Below, one piece after another: positions 1-7,910 of a stretch of DNA of 25,981 bases (its first letter is position 1; the number at the start of each line of letters is the position of its first letter). The stretch lies in contig JAEDEY010000024.1 in NCBI GenBank assembly GCA_016293065.1, positions 1 to 25,981 of the forward strand, in the 5' to 3' direction. Both the position numbers and the translations under genes were made by a program. Source of the stretch: Bacteroidales bacterium. GTDB taxonomy: Bacteria; Bacteroidota; Bacteroidia; Bacteroidales; UBA3663. Under the pieces are notes generated by a model. The model did not search any database, had not been told where the DNA came from, and saw only the letters and a list, made by a program, of their open reading frames with translations.

Positions 1-1577
1 CCGAGGATGAGGATTGACATGATAGTGTCGGCAGCCATCTCGTAGAGGTGACGTGAGCAGAAATCCTTGAACTCGTCGTTCTTAAGCTCGTTGACCTTGG
101 CAACAGCTGCATTGAACTTCTCAGCCATCTGCTCTACACGAGTCTTGAGAGCAGCATATTCTGGAGCAATCTCAGTCTCAGCAAACATATCGGCAATCAC
201 CTGGCTATAGAAACCATTGGTGACATAGCGGATAGCTGCAACAGTCTGGAGCTGAGTTGTTCCCTCGTAGATTGATGTGATACGAGCATCGCGATAGAGA
301 CGCTGACAAGCATACTCGAGCATGAAGCCAGAACCACCATGAATCTGAATAGAGTCGTAGGTGTTCTGATTGGCATACTCAGAATTCATACCCTTGGCAA
401 GTGGAGTGAAGCTATCGGCAAGCTTTGCATACTTCTTGCACTCCTGACGCTCTTCCGGAGTAAGCTTGCGTTCGCGCTCGATGTCTTCGAGGCACTTGTA
501 GATATCTACGTAGCGTGCTGTAGCATAGAGGAGCGAACGACCTGCGTCGAGCTTTGCCTTCATCAATGCGAGCATGTCATAGACTGCTGGGAAGTTGATG
601 ATGGCAGTACCGAACTGCTTACGATCCTTAGCATAGGCAAGACCCTCGTTGTATGCAGCCTGGCAGAGACCTACTGACTGAGCAGCGATACCGAGGCGGG
701 CACCGTTCATGAGAGCCATTACATACTTGATGAGACCAAGCTTGCGGCTACCGCAGAGCTCTGCCTTGGCATTCTTATAAACGAGCTCGCAAGTAGGCGA
801 ACCATGGATACCGAGCTTGTTTTCGATACGGCGTACATTGACACCACCCTGACGCTTGTCGTAGATGAACATTGAGAGACCACGACCGTCCTTTGTGCCT
901 TCCTCTGAACGAGCGAGCACGAGGTGGATATCAGAGTCACCATTAGTGATGAAGCGTTTGCAGCCATTAAGCAGCCAACAGCCCTCCTCCTCAGAGTAGG
1001 TAGCCTTGAGCATTACGCTCTGAAGGTCAGAACCAGCATCCGGCTCAGTGAGGTCCATAGACATGGTCTCACCACCGCACACACGAGGGACGAAACGCTG
1101 ACGCTGATCCTCGTTACCGAACTCATAGAGAGTTTCGATACAATCTTGGAGCGACCAGATGTTCTCGAAACCTGCATCGGCTGTAGCTATCATCTCATTG
1201 ATTGCTGTATATACTGTGTTAGGGAAGTTAAGACCTCCGTAACGACGTGGCATAGTCACACCACAAAGACCAGCCTTGACAGTAGCGTCGAGGTTCTCGT
1301 AGGTCTTGCTTGCATAGCGCACACGACCGTTCTCGCAGTGAGGGCCTTCAGCATCAACATCCTCTGCATTAGGAGCGATGATGTTGGCACAGATGTCACC
1401 AGTCAATTCGCAAACACGATCGTAACTGTCGAGCGCATCTGTATAGTCAGAAGGCGCATAGTCGAATGTCTCAGCATCGGCATAGTTGCGCTCCTTCAAT
1501 TCTGCAATACGCTCAAGGAGCTTATTGCTCTCCAACTGAAACTTGATTTCAGGATGGTCGGTATAGAAATTTGCCAT
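1..1577 (-). CDS. Acyl-CoA dehydrogenase (3' end outside window)
   Basis: FAD-dependent oxidation of an acyl-CoA to the enoyl-CoA, passing electrons to the ETF encoded just upstream. The reading frame is open from the ATG at 1577 to the window edge, giving 525 residues with the C-terminus missing. Visible family marks are the FAD/substrate motif LTEPDAGSD near residues 176-184, QIHGGSGF near residue 415, and IYEGTTQLQ, whose Glu (about residue 438) matches the catalytic base of short-chain acyl-CoA dehydrogenases. The length already exceeds a standard 380-residue enzyme, so it belongs to the long form with an extra C-terminal domain common in Bacteroidetes. It starts 3 bases after the etfA stop, so it is almost certainly translated from the same mRNA. 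Substrate chain length is not shown by the sequence; butyryl-CoA is a reasonable guess. Confidence 0.93.
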   Translation of the reverse strand, partial: MANFYTDHPEIKFQLESNKLLERIAELKERNYADAETFDYAPSDYTDALDSYDRVCELTGDICANIIAPNAEDVDAEGPHCENGRVRYASKTYENLDATVKAGLCGVTMPRRYGGLNFPNTVYTAINEMIATADAGFENIWSLQDCIETLYEFGNEDQRQRFVPRVCGGETMSMDLTEPDAGSDLQSVMLKATYSEEEGCWLLNGCKRFITNGDSDIHLVLARSEEGTKDGRGLSMFIYDKRQGGVNVRRIENKLGIHGSPTCELVYKNAKAELCGSRKLGLIKYVMALMNGARLGIAAQSVGLCQAAYNEGLAYAKDRKQFGTAIINFPAVYDMLALMKAKLDAGRSLLYATARYVDIYKCLEDIERERKLTPEERQECKKYAKLADSFTPLAKGMNSEYANQNTYDSIQIHGGSGFMLEYACQRLYRDARITSIYEGTTQLQTVAAIRYVTNGFYSQVIADMFAETEIAPEYAALKTRVEQMAEKFNAAVAKVNELKNDEFKDFCSRHLYEMAADTIMSILIL

Positions 1578-1580
1578 AGT

Positions 1581-2624
1581 TTACTTAGAATTTTTCTTGT
1601 AGTACTTGATCATCTTTGGAATAACCTCCTCGACTGTGCCATTGATTACGTAGTCGGCGATGGTGTTGATAGGAGCGTTAGGATCACTGTTGATAGAGAT
1701 GATGATGCCTGAATCCTGCATACCTGCAATGTGCTGGATCTGACCAGAGATACCGCATGCGATATAGACCTTAGGACGGACAGTGACACCTGTCTGACCG
1801 ATCTGACGGTCGTGGTCGGCAAAGCCTGCATCGACAGCAGCACGAGAAGCACCTACTTCTGCATGAAGCTCCTTAGCGAGGTCGAAGAGCATGTCGAAGT
1901 TCTCCTTCGAGCCCATACCATAACCACCAGCGACTACGATTGGAGCACCCTTGAGGTTGTGCTTTGCAGCCTCAACATGACGGTCGAGAACCTTGACTAC
2001 ATATTCAGTCTCAGGCACGAACTTAGCCACATCGTGACGGATCACTTCGCCCTTATAGTTCTCGTCGAGCACTTCCTTCTTCATCACACCCTCGCGCACT
2101 GTAGCCATCTGTGGACGGTGCTCAGGGTTGACGATAGTGGCAACGATGTTACCACCGAAGGCAGGACGGATCTGATAGAGTTTCTCTTCGAAATGCTTTA
2201 CGATAGGCTTCTTGTTCTCATCGAAACCGCAGTTCATATCGAAATCACCGATCTCGAGTTCTGTACAGTCGGCAGTAAGACCGCTAAAAAGAGCAGAAGA
2301 TACGCGAGGACCGAGGTCTCGGCCGATAACTGTTGCACCCATGAGGCAGATCTGAGGATCTTCCTGCTTGAAGAGATTGACAAGGACAGCAGTATGAGGA
2401 TTAGAAGTGTATGGGAAAAGACCTGGAGCATCGAAGACGTGCACCTTGTCAACACCATATTTCATCACCTGTTTCTCAACACCGTCGAGGCCAGAACCTG
2501 CACAGATACATTCCAACTGTACGCCAAGAGTATTGGCCAACTTACGGCCCTTTGTGAGGAGTTCGAGACTGACATCCTTTACGGTTGTACCCTCGATTTC
2601 GCAATATACAAATACGCTATTCAT
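1581..2624 (-). CDS. etfA: Electron transfer flavoprotein alpha subunit
   Basis: The 347-residue protein is the FAD-binding large subunit of the heterodimeric electron transfer flavoprotein (EtfA/FixB). The N-terminal half is the variable alpha/beta ETF domain. The C-terminal FAD domain carries the classic series GASRAAVDAGF (258-268), GQTG (276-279), ACGISGQIQH (289-298) and INSDPNAPI (311-319). It lies 2 bases downstream of etfB and 3 bases upstream of the acyl-CoA dehydrogenase, so the three act as one unit that carries electrons between acyl-CoA and the cell's NAD/quinone or ferredoxin pool. Whether this ETF bifurcates electrons cannot be decided by eye. Family assignment is secure. Confidence 0.96.
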   Translation of the reverse strand: MNSVFVYCEIEGTTVKDVSLELLTKGRKLANTLGVQLECICAGSGLDGVEKQVMKYGVDKVHVFDAPGLFPYTSNPHTAVLVNLFKQEDPQICLMGATVIGRDLGPRVSSALFSGLTADCTELEIGDFDMNCGFDENKKPIVKHFEEKLYQIRPAFGGNIVATIVNPEHRPQMATVREGVMKKEVLDENYKGEVIRHDVAKFVPETEYVVKVLDRHVEAAKHNLKGAPIVVAGGYGMGSKENFDMLFDLAKELHAEVGASRAAVDAGFADHDRQIGQTGVTVRPKVYIACGISGQIQHIAGMQDSGIIISINSDPNAPINTIADYVINGTVEEVIPKMIKYYKKNSK

Positions 2625-2626
2625 AA

Positions 2627-3508
2627 TTAACCAATAATCTTTTCGTTCAACAATTCGACAATCAAGCCCTCAACATCAGCATCGCTTGCTGTGAGAGTCT
2701 GACTTTCCTTTGCCTTGAAGACAATGTTCTTGACTGTCTTGACATTGGTTGGCGAACCAGCCTTACCCACCTGCTTGAGGTCGGCATCAATGTCGGCAGC
2801 ACCCCACTGGGTGATATTGAGATAAGGCTTCTTCTCAACGAGAGCTGCAATAGCCTCAGCCTGTTCAGCAGGACGCTCAGCTGGAGCTGTTGCGTTCTTG
2901 TACTTCATGACGCGCTTTGCGTTGCGTGGGCGGCATGGAGCAGCAGAGCCATTGACAGTGACAACGAGAGGAAGAGGAGCCTCAACAGTCTCGACACCAC
3001 CATCGATGTGACGCTTGATAACAATCTTGCGAGCAGCCTCATCGAGCGAGAGGATCTCCTCAGCATAAGTAACCTGAGTGAGCCCGAGCTTCTCGGCAAT
3101 CTGTGGACCTACCTGAGCTGTATCACCATCAATAGCCTGACGACCACCGAGGATGATGTCATAGTCACCGATCTTCTTGATGGCCTGACTGATTGTGTAA
3201 CTTGTGGCAAGTGTGTCTGCACCGCCAAGACAGCGATCGGTTACGACGTAACCAGCATCTGCACCACGGTAGAGTGACTCACGGATAACCTCGGCAGACT
3301 TTGGAAGACCCATTGTTACTACAGAGATTGTTGAGCCAGGGAACTGCTCCTTGAGACGGAGGGCCTGCTCGAGAGCGTTAAGATCCTCAGGATTGAAGAC
3401 AGCTGGGAGAGCAGCACGGTTGACTGTTCCTTCTGGTGTCATCGCATCCGGACCAACGTTTCTTGTGTCTGGTACCTGCTTAGCAAGTACAATGATTTTT
3501 AATGACAT
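2627..3508 (-). CDS. etfB: Electron transfer flavoprotein beta subunit
   Basis: The 293-residue small ETF subunit (EtfB/FixA) binds the AMP moiety, or a second FAD in bifurcating ETFs. The ETF-beta signature is clear at residues 122-139 (GRQAIDGDTAQVGPQIAE), and the N-terminus MSLKIIVLAKQVPDT is typical. It is the first gene of the etfB-etfA-acyl-CoA dehydrogenase cluster. No TAnnTTTG promoter is seen in the 70 bases between it and asd, so it may be read from the asd transcript or from a promoter with a weaker match. The protein is somewhat longer than the usual 250-260 residues, with an extended C-terminal tail after the signature domain. Confidence 0.96.
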   Translation of the reverse strand: MSLKIIVLAKQVPDTRNVGPDAMTPEGTVNRAALPAVFNPEDLNALEQALRLKEQFPGSTISVVTMGLPKSAEVIRESLYRGADAGYVVTDRCLGGADTLATSYTISQAIKKIGDYDIILGGRQAIDGDTAQVGPQIAEKLGLTQVTYAEEILSLDEAARKIVIKRHIDGGVETVEAPLPLVVTVNGSAAPCRPRNAKRVMKYKNATAPAERPAEQAEAIAALVEKKPYLNITQWGAADIDADLKQVGKAGSPTNVKTVKNIVFKAKESQTLTASDADVEGLIVELLNEKIIG

Positions 3509-3578
3509 AGAATATTTTGTTTTTGGTTTTATGTTTCTGTTGTTTTAAGGAGCTAGCTGGAGGAACTCCCTCATCACA

Positions 3579-4589
3579 TCAAAGTCCCTTATTCTCTATC
3601 AGCCATTCTGCAATCTGAACAGCATTGAGAGCGGCGCCCTTCTTGATCTGGTCGCCAACGAGCCAGAATGTGAGACCATTTTCGTTAGCAAGATCCTTGC
3701 GCACGCGACCTACATACACATCATCCTTGCCTGCGAGGAAGAGTGGCATTGGGTAAGTCTTGGTTGCAGGATCGTCCATGAGCTGCACACCCTTGCCATT
3801 GCGGATAGCTTCCTGGAACTCCTCAACACTGACTGGACGCTCGGTCTCAACCCACACTGCCTCAGAATGGCTGCGGAGCGAAGGAACTCGTACGCACATT
3901 GCAGAACAAGCCGCATCGGTGTGCATGATCTTGCGAGTCTCGTTGAACATCTTCATCTCCTCCTTGGTGTAACCATTGTCGGTAAACACGTCAATCTGAG
4001 GGATTACATTGTATGCAAGCTGATATGCAAACTTCTCGACAGTCACAGGCTCATTGTTGAGCACCTGACGATATTGGGTTTCAAGTTCCTGCATTGCCAC
4101 TGCACCAGCACCACTGGCAGCCTGATATGAAGCAACGTGGATGCGCTTGATATGACTAATCTGCTCAAGACACTGAAGCACTACTACCATCATGATGGTA
4201 GTGCAGTTAGGATTGGCAATGATGCCACGTGGACGAACCAAGGCATCCTCGGCATTGCACTCAGGTACAACAAGTGGCACATCAGCATCCATGCGGAAAG
4301 CACTTGAGTTGTCGATCATGACAGCACCATACTTAGTGATGTCGGCAGCATATTCCTTAGAAGTACCACCACCCGCACTTGTAAATGCGATGTCGATACC
4401 CTTGAAGTCTTCTGGGTTGTGAGTAAGTTCCTTGACAACGATATCCTTGCCACGGAAATTATATGTACGACCTGCACTGCGCGACGAGCCAAAAAGCACA
4501 AGCTCATCCAATGGGAAATTGCGCTCATCAAGTACGCGAAGGAACTCCTGTCCTACGGCGCCACTGGCACCTACAATAGCTACTTTCAT
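3579..4589 (-). CDS. asd: Aspartate-semialdehyde dehydrogenase
   Basis: NADPH-dependent reduction of aspartyl phosphate to aspartate semialdehyde, the branch point to lysine/diaminopimelate, methionine and threonine. The 336 residues match the bacterial family length. The Rossmann motif GASGAVGQ is at 7-14, the catalytic cysteine at C129 in NPNCTT, and the substrate-site residues are Q156 (SYQAASG), R234 (VRVP) and H241 (RSHSEAV). It has its own likely promoter (4712-4719) placed right after a terminator that ends the purC unit. Its leader of about 115 bases contains the tandem 10-bp repeats described separately. The start at 4589 is the only ATG that gives a full N-terminal beta strand. Confidence 0.97.
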   Translation of the reverse strand: MKVAIVGASGAVGQEFLRVLDERNFPLDELVLFGSSRSAGRTYNFRGKDIVVKELTHNPEDFKGIDIAFTSAGGGTSKEYAADITKYGAVMIDNSSAFRMDADVPLVVPECNAEDALVRPRGIIANPNCTTIMMVVVLQCLEQISHIKRIHVASYQAASGAGAVAMQELETQYRQVLNNEPVTVEKFAYQLAYNVIPQIDVFTDNGYTKEEMKMFNETRKIMHTDAACSAMCVRVPSLRSHSEAVWVETERPVSVEEFQEAIRNGKGVQLMDDPATKTYPMPLFLAGKDDVYVGRVRKDLANENGLTFWLVGDQIKKGAALNAVQIAEWLIENKGL

Positions 4590-4607
4590 TTTCTTTGTTC
4601 TTTTATT

Positions 4608-4676
4608 GGAGTTAACGGGAGAAACAGGGATTTGTCCGTTAACTCCCGTTATCTCCCATTATCTCCCGTTAACTTC
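4608..4676. repeat. Intergenic repeat A (tandem 10-bp units plus inverted copy)
   Basis: Four head-to-tail decamers lie at 4636-4645, 4646-4655, 4656-4665 and 4666-4675: CCGTTAACTC, CCGTTATCTC, CCATTATCTC and CCGTTAACTT. An inverted copy, GGAGTTAACGGGAG, sits at 4608-4621. The 11-base arms 4608-4618 and 4636-4646 are perfect complements, as are 4611-4621 and 4663-4673. The 17-base stretch 4630-4646 is identical, in reverse complement, to 11924-11940. The block lies in the asd leader, 18 bases from its ATG. The function is unknown; it could be a mobile repeat, an RNA element or a protein-binding array. Confidence 0.8.
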
Positions 4677-4711
4677 TGCTAATTTTATAATTATTTGTTA
4701 TTAATAATGTG

Positions 4712-4719
4712 CAAAATTA
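4712..4719 (-). promoter_or_regulatory. -7 box of the asd promoter
   Basis: On the minus strand this reads TAATTTTG, an exact TAnnTTTG match to the Bacteroidetes housekeeping promoter. No convincing -33 TTTG is present at the right distance. It lies just past the purC terminator and predicts a transcript start near 4705 and an asd leader of about 115 bases. Confidence 0.6.
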
Positions 4720-4722
4720 AAC

Positions 4723-4763
4723 AAAAAAAATGAATTCCTCTGCTATTTTGAGAGGAATTCATT
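4723..4763 (-). terminator. Intrinsic terminator of the purC unit
   Basis: The arms 4729-4741 and 4751-4763 form a perfect 13-base-pair stem (AATGAATTCCTCT and its complement) with a 9-base loop. On the minus strand the stem runs directly into a run of eight T (4730 down to 4723). It lies 82 bases past the purC stop. This is a strong rho-independent terminator. Confidence 0.9.
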
Positions 4764-4827
4764 GTAGAAAATGTATTTTTGTTGAAAATAAACAGTCTTT
4801 GCGCTACTTGCATTGCACAAAACCGGC

Positions 4828-4845
4828 AAAACTGTGCACAGTTTT
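4828..4845. other. Perfect 18-bp palindrome at the purC stop
   Basis: AAAACTGTGCACAGTTTT is fully self-complementary with no spacer and touches the last base of the purC stop codon. It has no T-run of terminator type and lies upstream of the clear terminator at 4723-4763. A dimeric protein-binding site or mRNA 3' hairpin are both possible; nothing in the sequence decides. Confidence 0.5.
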
Positions 4846-5789
4846 TACAGGTTTGCGAGATAGTCTGAGACGTTCTTCTCGATGCGGTCTGCGAGGTCGG
4901 TGTCTTCTGCCTTGACGAATTTTTCGCCTACGATATGCTCATAAAGTTCGATGTATCGCTCTGATACGCTTTCGGCATATTCATCAGTAATCTCTGGCAT
5001 AACCTGACCTGGCTCGTTCATAAAGTTGTGCTCGATAAGCCACTGGCGCACAAACTCTTTTGAGAGCTGTTTCTGAGGCTCTCCCTTTGCGAACTTTTCT
5101 TCATAACCTTCGGCATAGAAGTAACGGCTTGAATCTGGAGTATGGATTTCATCAATCAGATAGACCTTTCCGTCTTTCTTGCCGAACTCATACTTGGTAT
5201 CGACGAGGATAAGTCCCTTGCTTGCAGCGATTTCTGTGCCACGCTGGAAGAGAGCATAAGTGTATTTCTCCATCTGTTCATAATCCTCCTTGCTCACATA
5301 GCCCTGGGCGATGATCTCTTCCTTTGAGATGTTGAGATCATGACCTTCTTCAGCCTTGGTGGTTGGAGTGATGATTGGTGTTGGGAACTTCTCGTTCTCA
5401 CGCATGCCTTCTGGAAGTTTCACTCCGCAAATCTCACGGCATCCAGCCTTGTAATCGCGCCATGCCGAACCTGTGAGGTAGCCACGAATGATCATCTCTA
5501 CACGGAAACCTTCGCACTTGAGACCCACTGTGACCATAGGATCTGGGGTAGCGAGTTTCCAGTTGGGCACGATGTCGCTTGTTGCATCGAGAAAAGAAGC
5601 CGCAATCTGATTGAGAACCTGTCCCTTGAATGGGATTCCCTTTGGAAGGATCACGTCGAAAGCAGAGATACGGTCGGTTGCGACCATTACCAAGAGCTCA
5701 TCGTTAATGTTATAGACATCACGAACTTTGCCGTGATAAACAGACTTCTGACCTTTGAAGTTGAAGTCGGTACGAGTTAATGCTGACAT
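4845..5789 (-). CDS. purC: SAICAR synthase (phosphoribosylaminoimidazole-succinocarboxamide synthase)
   Basis: ATP-dependent joining of aspartate to CAIR in de novo purine synthesis. The 314 residues fit the longer, yeast-like form rather than the short 235-residue bacterial form. Family marks are VATDRISAFDVILP (36-49), EMIIRGYLTGSAWRDY (98-113), the signature LVDTKYEFG (195-203) and DEIHTPDSSRY (213-223). It is the last gene of the minus-strand run that starts at the PP2C-like gene, 143 bases after phoH. A repeat of the same family as the asd leader lies 34 bases upstream of its ATG, and a strong terminator follows it. Confidence 0.97.
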   Translation of the reverse strand: MSALTRTDFNFKGQKSVYHGKVRDVYNINDELLVMVATDRISAFDVILPKGIPFKGQVLNQIAASFLDATSDIVPNWKLATPDPMVTVGLKCEGFRVEMIIRGYLTGSAWRDYKAGCREICGVKLPEGMRENEKFPTPIITPTTKAEEGHDLNISKEEIIAQGYVSKEDYEQMEKYTYALFQRGTEIAASKGLILVDTKYEFGKKDGKVYLIDEIHTPDSSRYFYAEGYEEKFAKGEPQKQLSKEFVRQWLIEHNFMNEPGQVMPEITDEYAESVSERYIELYEHIVGEKFVKAEDTDLADRIEKNVSDYLANL

Positions 5790-5823
5790 AATATTTTGTT
5801 TTGATTGGGTTTCTATTTGTTAA

Positions 5824-5840
5824 GGGAGATAACGGACAAT
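5824..5840. repeat. Intergenic repeat B, purC leader
   Basis: GGGAGATAACGGACAAT differs by one base from the core shared by repeats A and C (GGGAGTTAACGGACAAAT, with one A fewer in the run). It lies 34 bases upstream of the purC ATG. An inverted partner, CCGTTAACTTCC, sits at 5920-5931 close to the phoH stop, so the phoH-purC spacer could fold into a long-armed hairpin in the mRNA. Confidence 0.65.
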
Positions 5841-5919
5841 AGCTGTTTGACTGCAGAAACTGGCTGAATAGACAAATAAACATATTTGCCAGCTAAATTC
5901 CTAAGCGAAGCAGTAACTA

Positions 5920-5949
5920 CCGTTAACTTCCACTAAGTACCATTATCAT
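5920..5949. repeat. Decamer repeat remnant at the phoH 3' end
   Basis: CCGTTAACTT, CCACTAAGTA and CCATTATCAT follow each other with the same 10-base spacing as repeat A. The first unit matches the last unit of repeat A exactly; the other two are diverged and run into the last codons of phoH (stop at 5933-5935). Their membership in the family is less sure. Confidence 0.45.
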
Positions 5950-6910
5950 CCAAAAGGCTGAACTTTTTCTTGTGAATCTCTTCATAGTGGTCATAGGCAT
6001 CGACAATCTTCTGGACGAGACGGTGGCGCACTATGTCGTGACGGTCGAACTCGATGGTGGCAATGCCTGGGATACCTTTGAGGATGCGCTGAGCTTGAAC
6101 CAAACCGCTCTGGACATTATGAGGCAGATCGACCTGCGACATATCGCCTGTCACAATCATCCTTGCACCGAGTCCAAGGCGTGTCAGGAACATCTTTATC
6201 TGTGGGGCTGTGGTATTCTGCGCCTCGTCGAGTATGATGACTGCATCGCTGAGTGTGCGTCCGCGCATATAAGCCAAGGGAGCAATCTGTATTACGTTTG
6301 TCTCAAGATACTCACGAAGTTTGGCAGAAGGAATCATGTCTTCGAGCGCATCATATAGTGGCTGGAGATATGGGTCGAGTTTGTCTTTCATCTCGCCTGG
6401 CAAAAAGCCGAGTTTTTCGCCTGCCTCGACAGCCGGACGCGAAAGTATGATCTTGCGGATTTCCTTGTTCTTGAGAGCCTTGACTGCCAAGGCAATCGCT
6501 ACATAGGTCTTGCCTGAGCCTGCAGGGCCGAGTGCAAAGACGAGGTCGTTTTTTGAGAAAGCATCGACCAACGCCTTCTGGTTGCTGGTACGTGCCGTTA
6601 TCGGCCGTCCGTTGACACCATAGATAATTAGATGATCCTGTTTCTTCTCCTGTGGTCCTTCTCCATTGTAGAAGTCTAGTATTGCCTCTTCGTTCAGTTT
6701 ATTATAATTACTGCAATAGTTGACCAATCGTCCCAGGAAGGTCTCGAAAATCTGAATATCTTCTTCATCGCCAAATATCTTGATGGCTCGACCTCTGGCG
6801 ACAAAGCGCAACTTTGGATAAAGCGTCTTGAGCAACAGAATATTACTGTTGTTTACGCCATAAAAAACGACAGGGTCAACTTGATCTAATACGATGACTT
6901 TTTCTATCAT
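5933..6910 (-). CDS. PhoH family ATPase (PhoH/YbeZ-like)
   Basis: Cytoplasmic P-loop ATPase of the PhoH family, linked in other bacteria to RNA metabolism and often found near ybeY. The 325 residues match family length. Walker A is GPAGSGKT at 128-135, Walker B is VIILDEAQN at 224-232, and the sensor stretch MIVTGDMSQVDLP follows at about 251-263. The N-terminal ~100 residues form the KH-like part of the family. It starts 17 bases after the PP2C-like gene, so the two are co-transcribed. No ybeY lies beside it here. The exact cellular substrate of PhoH proteins is not settled. Confidence 0.93.
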   Translation of the reverse strand: MIEKVIVLDQVDPVVFYGVNNSNILLLKTLYPKLRFVARGRAIKIFGDEEDIQIFETFLGRLVNYCSNYNKLNEEAILDFYNGEGPQEKKQDHLIIYGVNGRPITARTSNQKALVDAFSKNDLVFALGPAGSGKTYVAIALAVKALKNKEIRKIILSRPAVEAGEKLGFLPGEMKDKLDPYLQPLYDALEDMIPSAKLREYLETNVIQIAPLAYMRGRTLSDAVIILDEAQNTTAPQIKMFLTRLGLGARMIVTGDMSQVDLPHNVQSGLVQAQRILKGIPGIATIEFDRHDIVRHRLVQKIVDAYDHYEEIHKKKFSLLDDNGT

Positions 6911-6927
6911 AAATCTTTATTGCTTAT

Positions 6928-7731
6928 TCATAGACCGACGATAAAGCCTATTATCAACGCCAACAAGTATGCAATACCTATTACGACAAAAAATGTCTTT
7001 GCCGACAGGTCAAACATACTCGACTTCGTATTCAAGTCGATGTTTCCGTCCTGAATATCTGTACTGATATTGACAGGCTGCAACTTTGATGACTGGTGTT
7101 TCATTTCGGTCTTCTCTTCCTCTCTTTGTGCCGATTGGTCTTCGTTGGCGACACCTTTATCGTGGTCTTCTGTTTCCTTGTCAGCCGATGTGCTGTCTAA
7201 AGGCTCGATGACTTTTGGTGCTTCTTTTTGAGTCTCCGTATAGTCTTCTTCCTCCTCTACCGATCTGACATGCAGCATGTAAGCCGAATGATTATCCTGG
7301 CATTCAGAGGTATAGTCGAGCAACGCATCGCGCTTGTGTTCTCCAGTCCAATCAGGGCGATTGATGATTGCAACCAGATCTTCGATAGAAAGAGACTCAC
7401 ACATTCCATCGGTCATCAGCAGGAACCAGTCGCCATGCTGAATATCGTTGATTACCAGATTTTCTTCTCCGTCATTGACATATATAGGTTCGTCGTATCC
7501 AGGACGAATCTGGAACACCCTGCATTTTCCAACGATACAGATGCGCATACCATACGGCATCACTGTCAGCGAAGCCTTGTGATAATACACTTCGGGCAAC
7601 GGACCTTCTGCTACCATGAAGTGCCGGTCAGAGCTTCTTGCCTCTCCCAGAGCCGGAATGACATAGTCCTGCTGCATTGGACGATGCCCAATGTCATGAA
7701 TGCATAATGGCCGGTTGAGAGTTATCTTCAT
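6928..7731 (-). CDS. Shortened PP2C-like protein with C-terminal membrane anchor
   Basis: This 267-residue protein has recognisable but reduced PP2C phosphatase motifs. IHDIGHRPMQQDYVIP (11-26) matches the first motif and keeps the metal Asp (D22). HFMVAEG (37-43) replaces the usual VADG, so Asp becomes Glu. GKCRVFQIR (69-77) replaces GDSR. DWFLLMTDG (101-109) and DNHSAYML (146-153) keep the last two metal Asp residues. The helices normally between the second and third motifs and the flap region are almost absent, so the domain is about 155 residues instead of about 240. An acidic, Lys/Glu-rich linker (157-240) leads to one membrane helix (about 246-266) at the very C-terminus. It begins an operon with phoH, with a good promoter at 7757-7787. 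It may be a membrane-tethered pseudophosphatase; this is inference. Confidence 0.7.
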   Translation of the reverse strand: MKITLNRPLCIHDIGHRPMQQDYVIPALGEARSSDRHFMVAEGPLPEVYYHKASLTVMPYGMRICIVGKCRVFQIRPGYDEPIYVNDGEENLVINDIQHGDWFLLMTDGMCESLSIEDLVAIINRPDWTGEHKRDALLDYTSECQDNHSAYMLHVRSVEEEEDYTETQKEAPKVIEPLDSTSADKETEDHDKGVANEDQSAQREEEKTEMKHQSSKLQPVNISTDIQDGNIDLNTKSSMFDLSAKTFFVVIGIAYLLALIIGFIVGL

Positions 7732-7756
7732 TGAATCAGGTTATTATATCAACGTG

Positions 7757-7787
7757 CAAATATAAGGCTTTTCTCGCAACTTTCAAA
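7757..7787 (-). promoter_or_regulatory. Promoter of the PP2C-like/phoH operon
   Basis: On the minus strand TTTG (7787-7784) is followed after 19 bases by TATATTTG (7764-7757), matching both boxes of the Bacteroidetes housekeeping promoter. The predicted start near 7750 leaves a leader of about 20 bases. Confidence 0.75.
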
Positions 7788-7835
7788 AAAAAAACTTATT
7801 TTTTTGGATATATTGGGAATGAAACATGCAATAAT

Positions 7836-7870
7836 AAAAAAAAGGCTCGTACCTCAATGAAGCACGAACC
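7836..7870 (-). terminator. Intrinsic terminator of the Cys-repeat lipoprotein gene
   Basis: On the minus strand GGTTCGT (7870-7864) pairs with ACGAGCC (7850-7844) through one G-U pair. The stem continues inward with CTTC against GAGG and ends in a three-base loop. Eight T follow (7843-7836). It lies about 40 bases past the stop at 7911. The plus strand also has a short T-run after the hairpin. Confidence 0.85.
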
Positions 7871-7910
7871 ATTTTTTCTGTAGTCTTGGTTGAAAACTAA
7901 CCGCTCTGTA

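Noticed and set aside
924..2630. Long plus-strand open frames opposite the acyl-CoA dehydrogenase and etfA
   Set aside because: They mirror strongly conserved minus-strand genes; their residue make-up is that of antisense frames and no promoter is seen.
4608..4676. CRISPR-like array
   Set aside because: The units are 10 bases and contiguous, with no spacers and no cas genes nearby.
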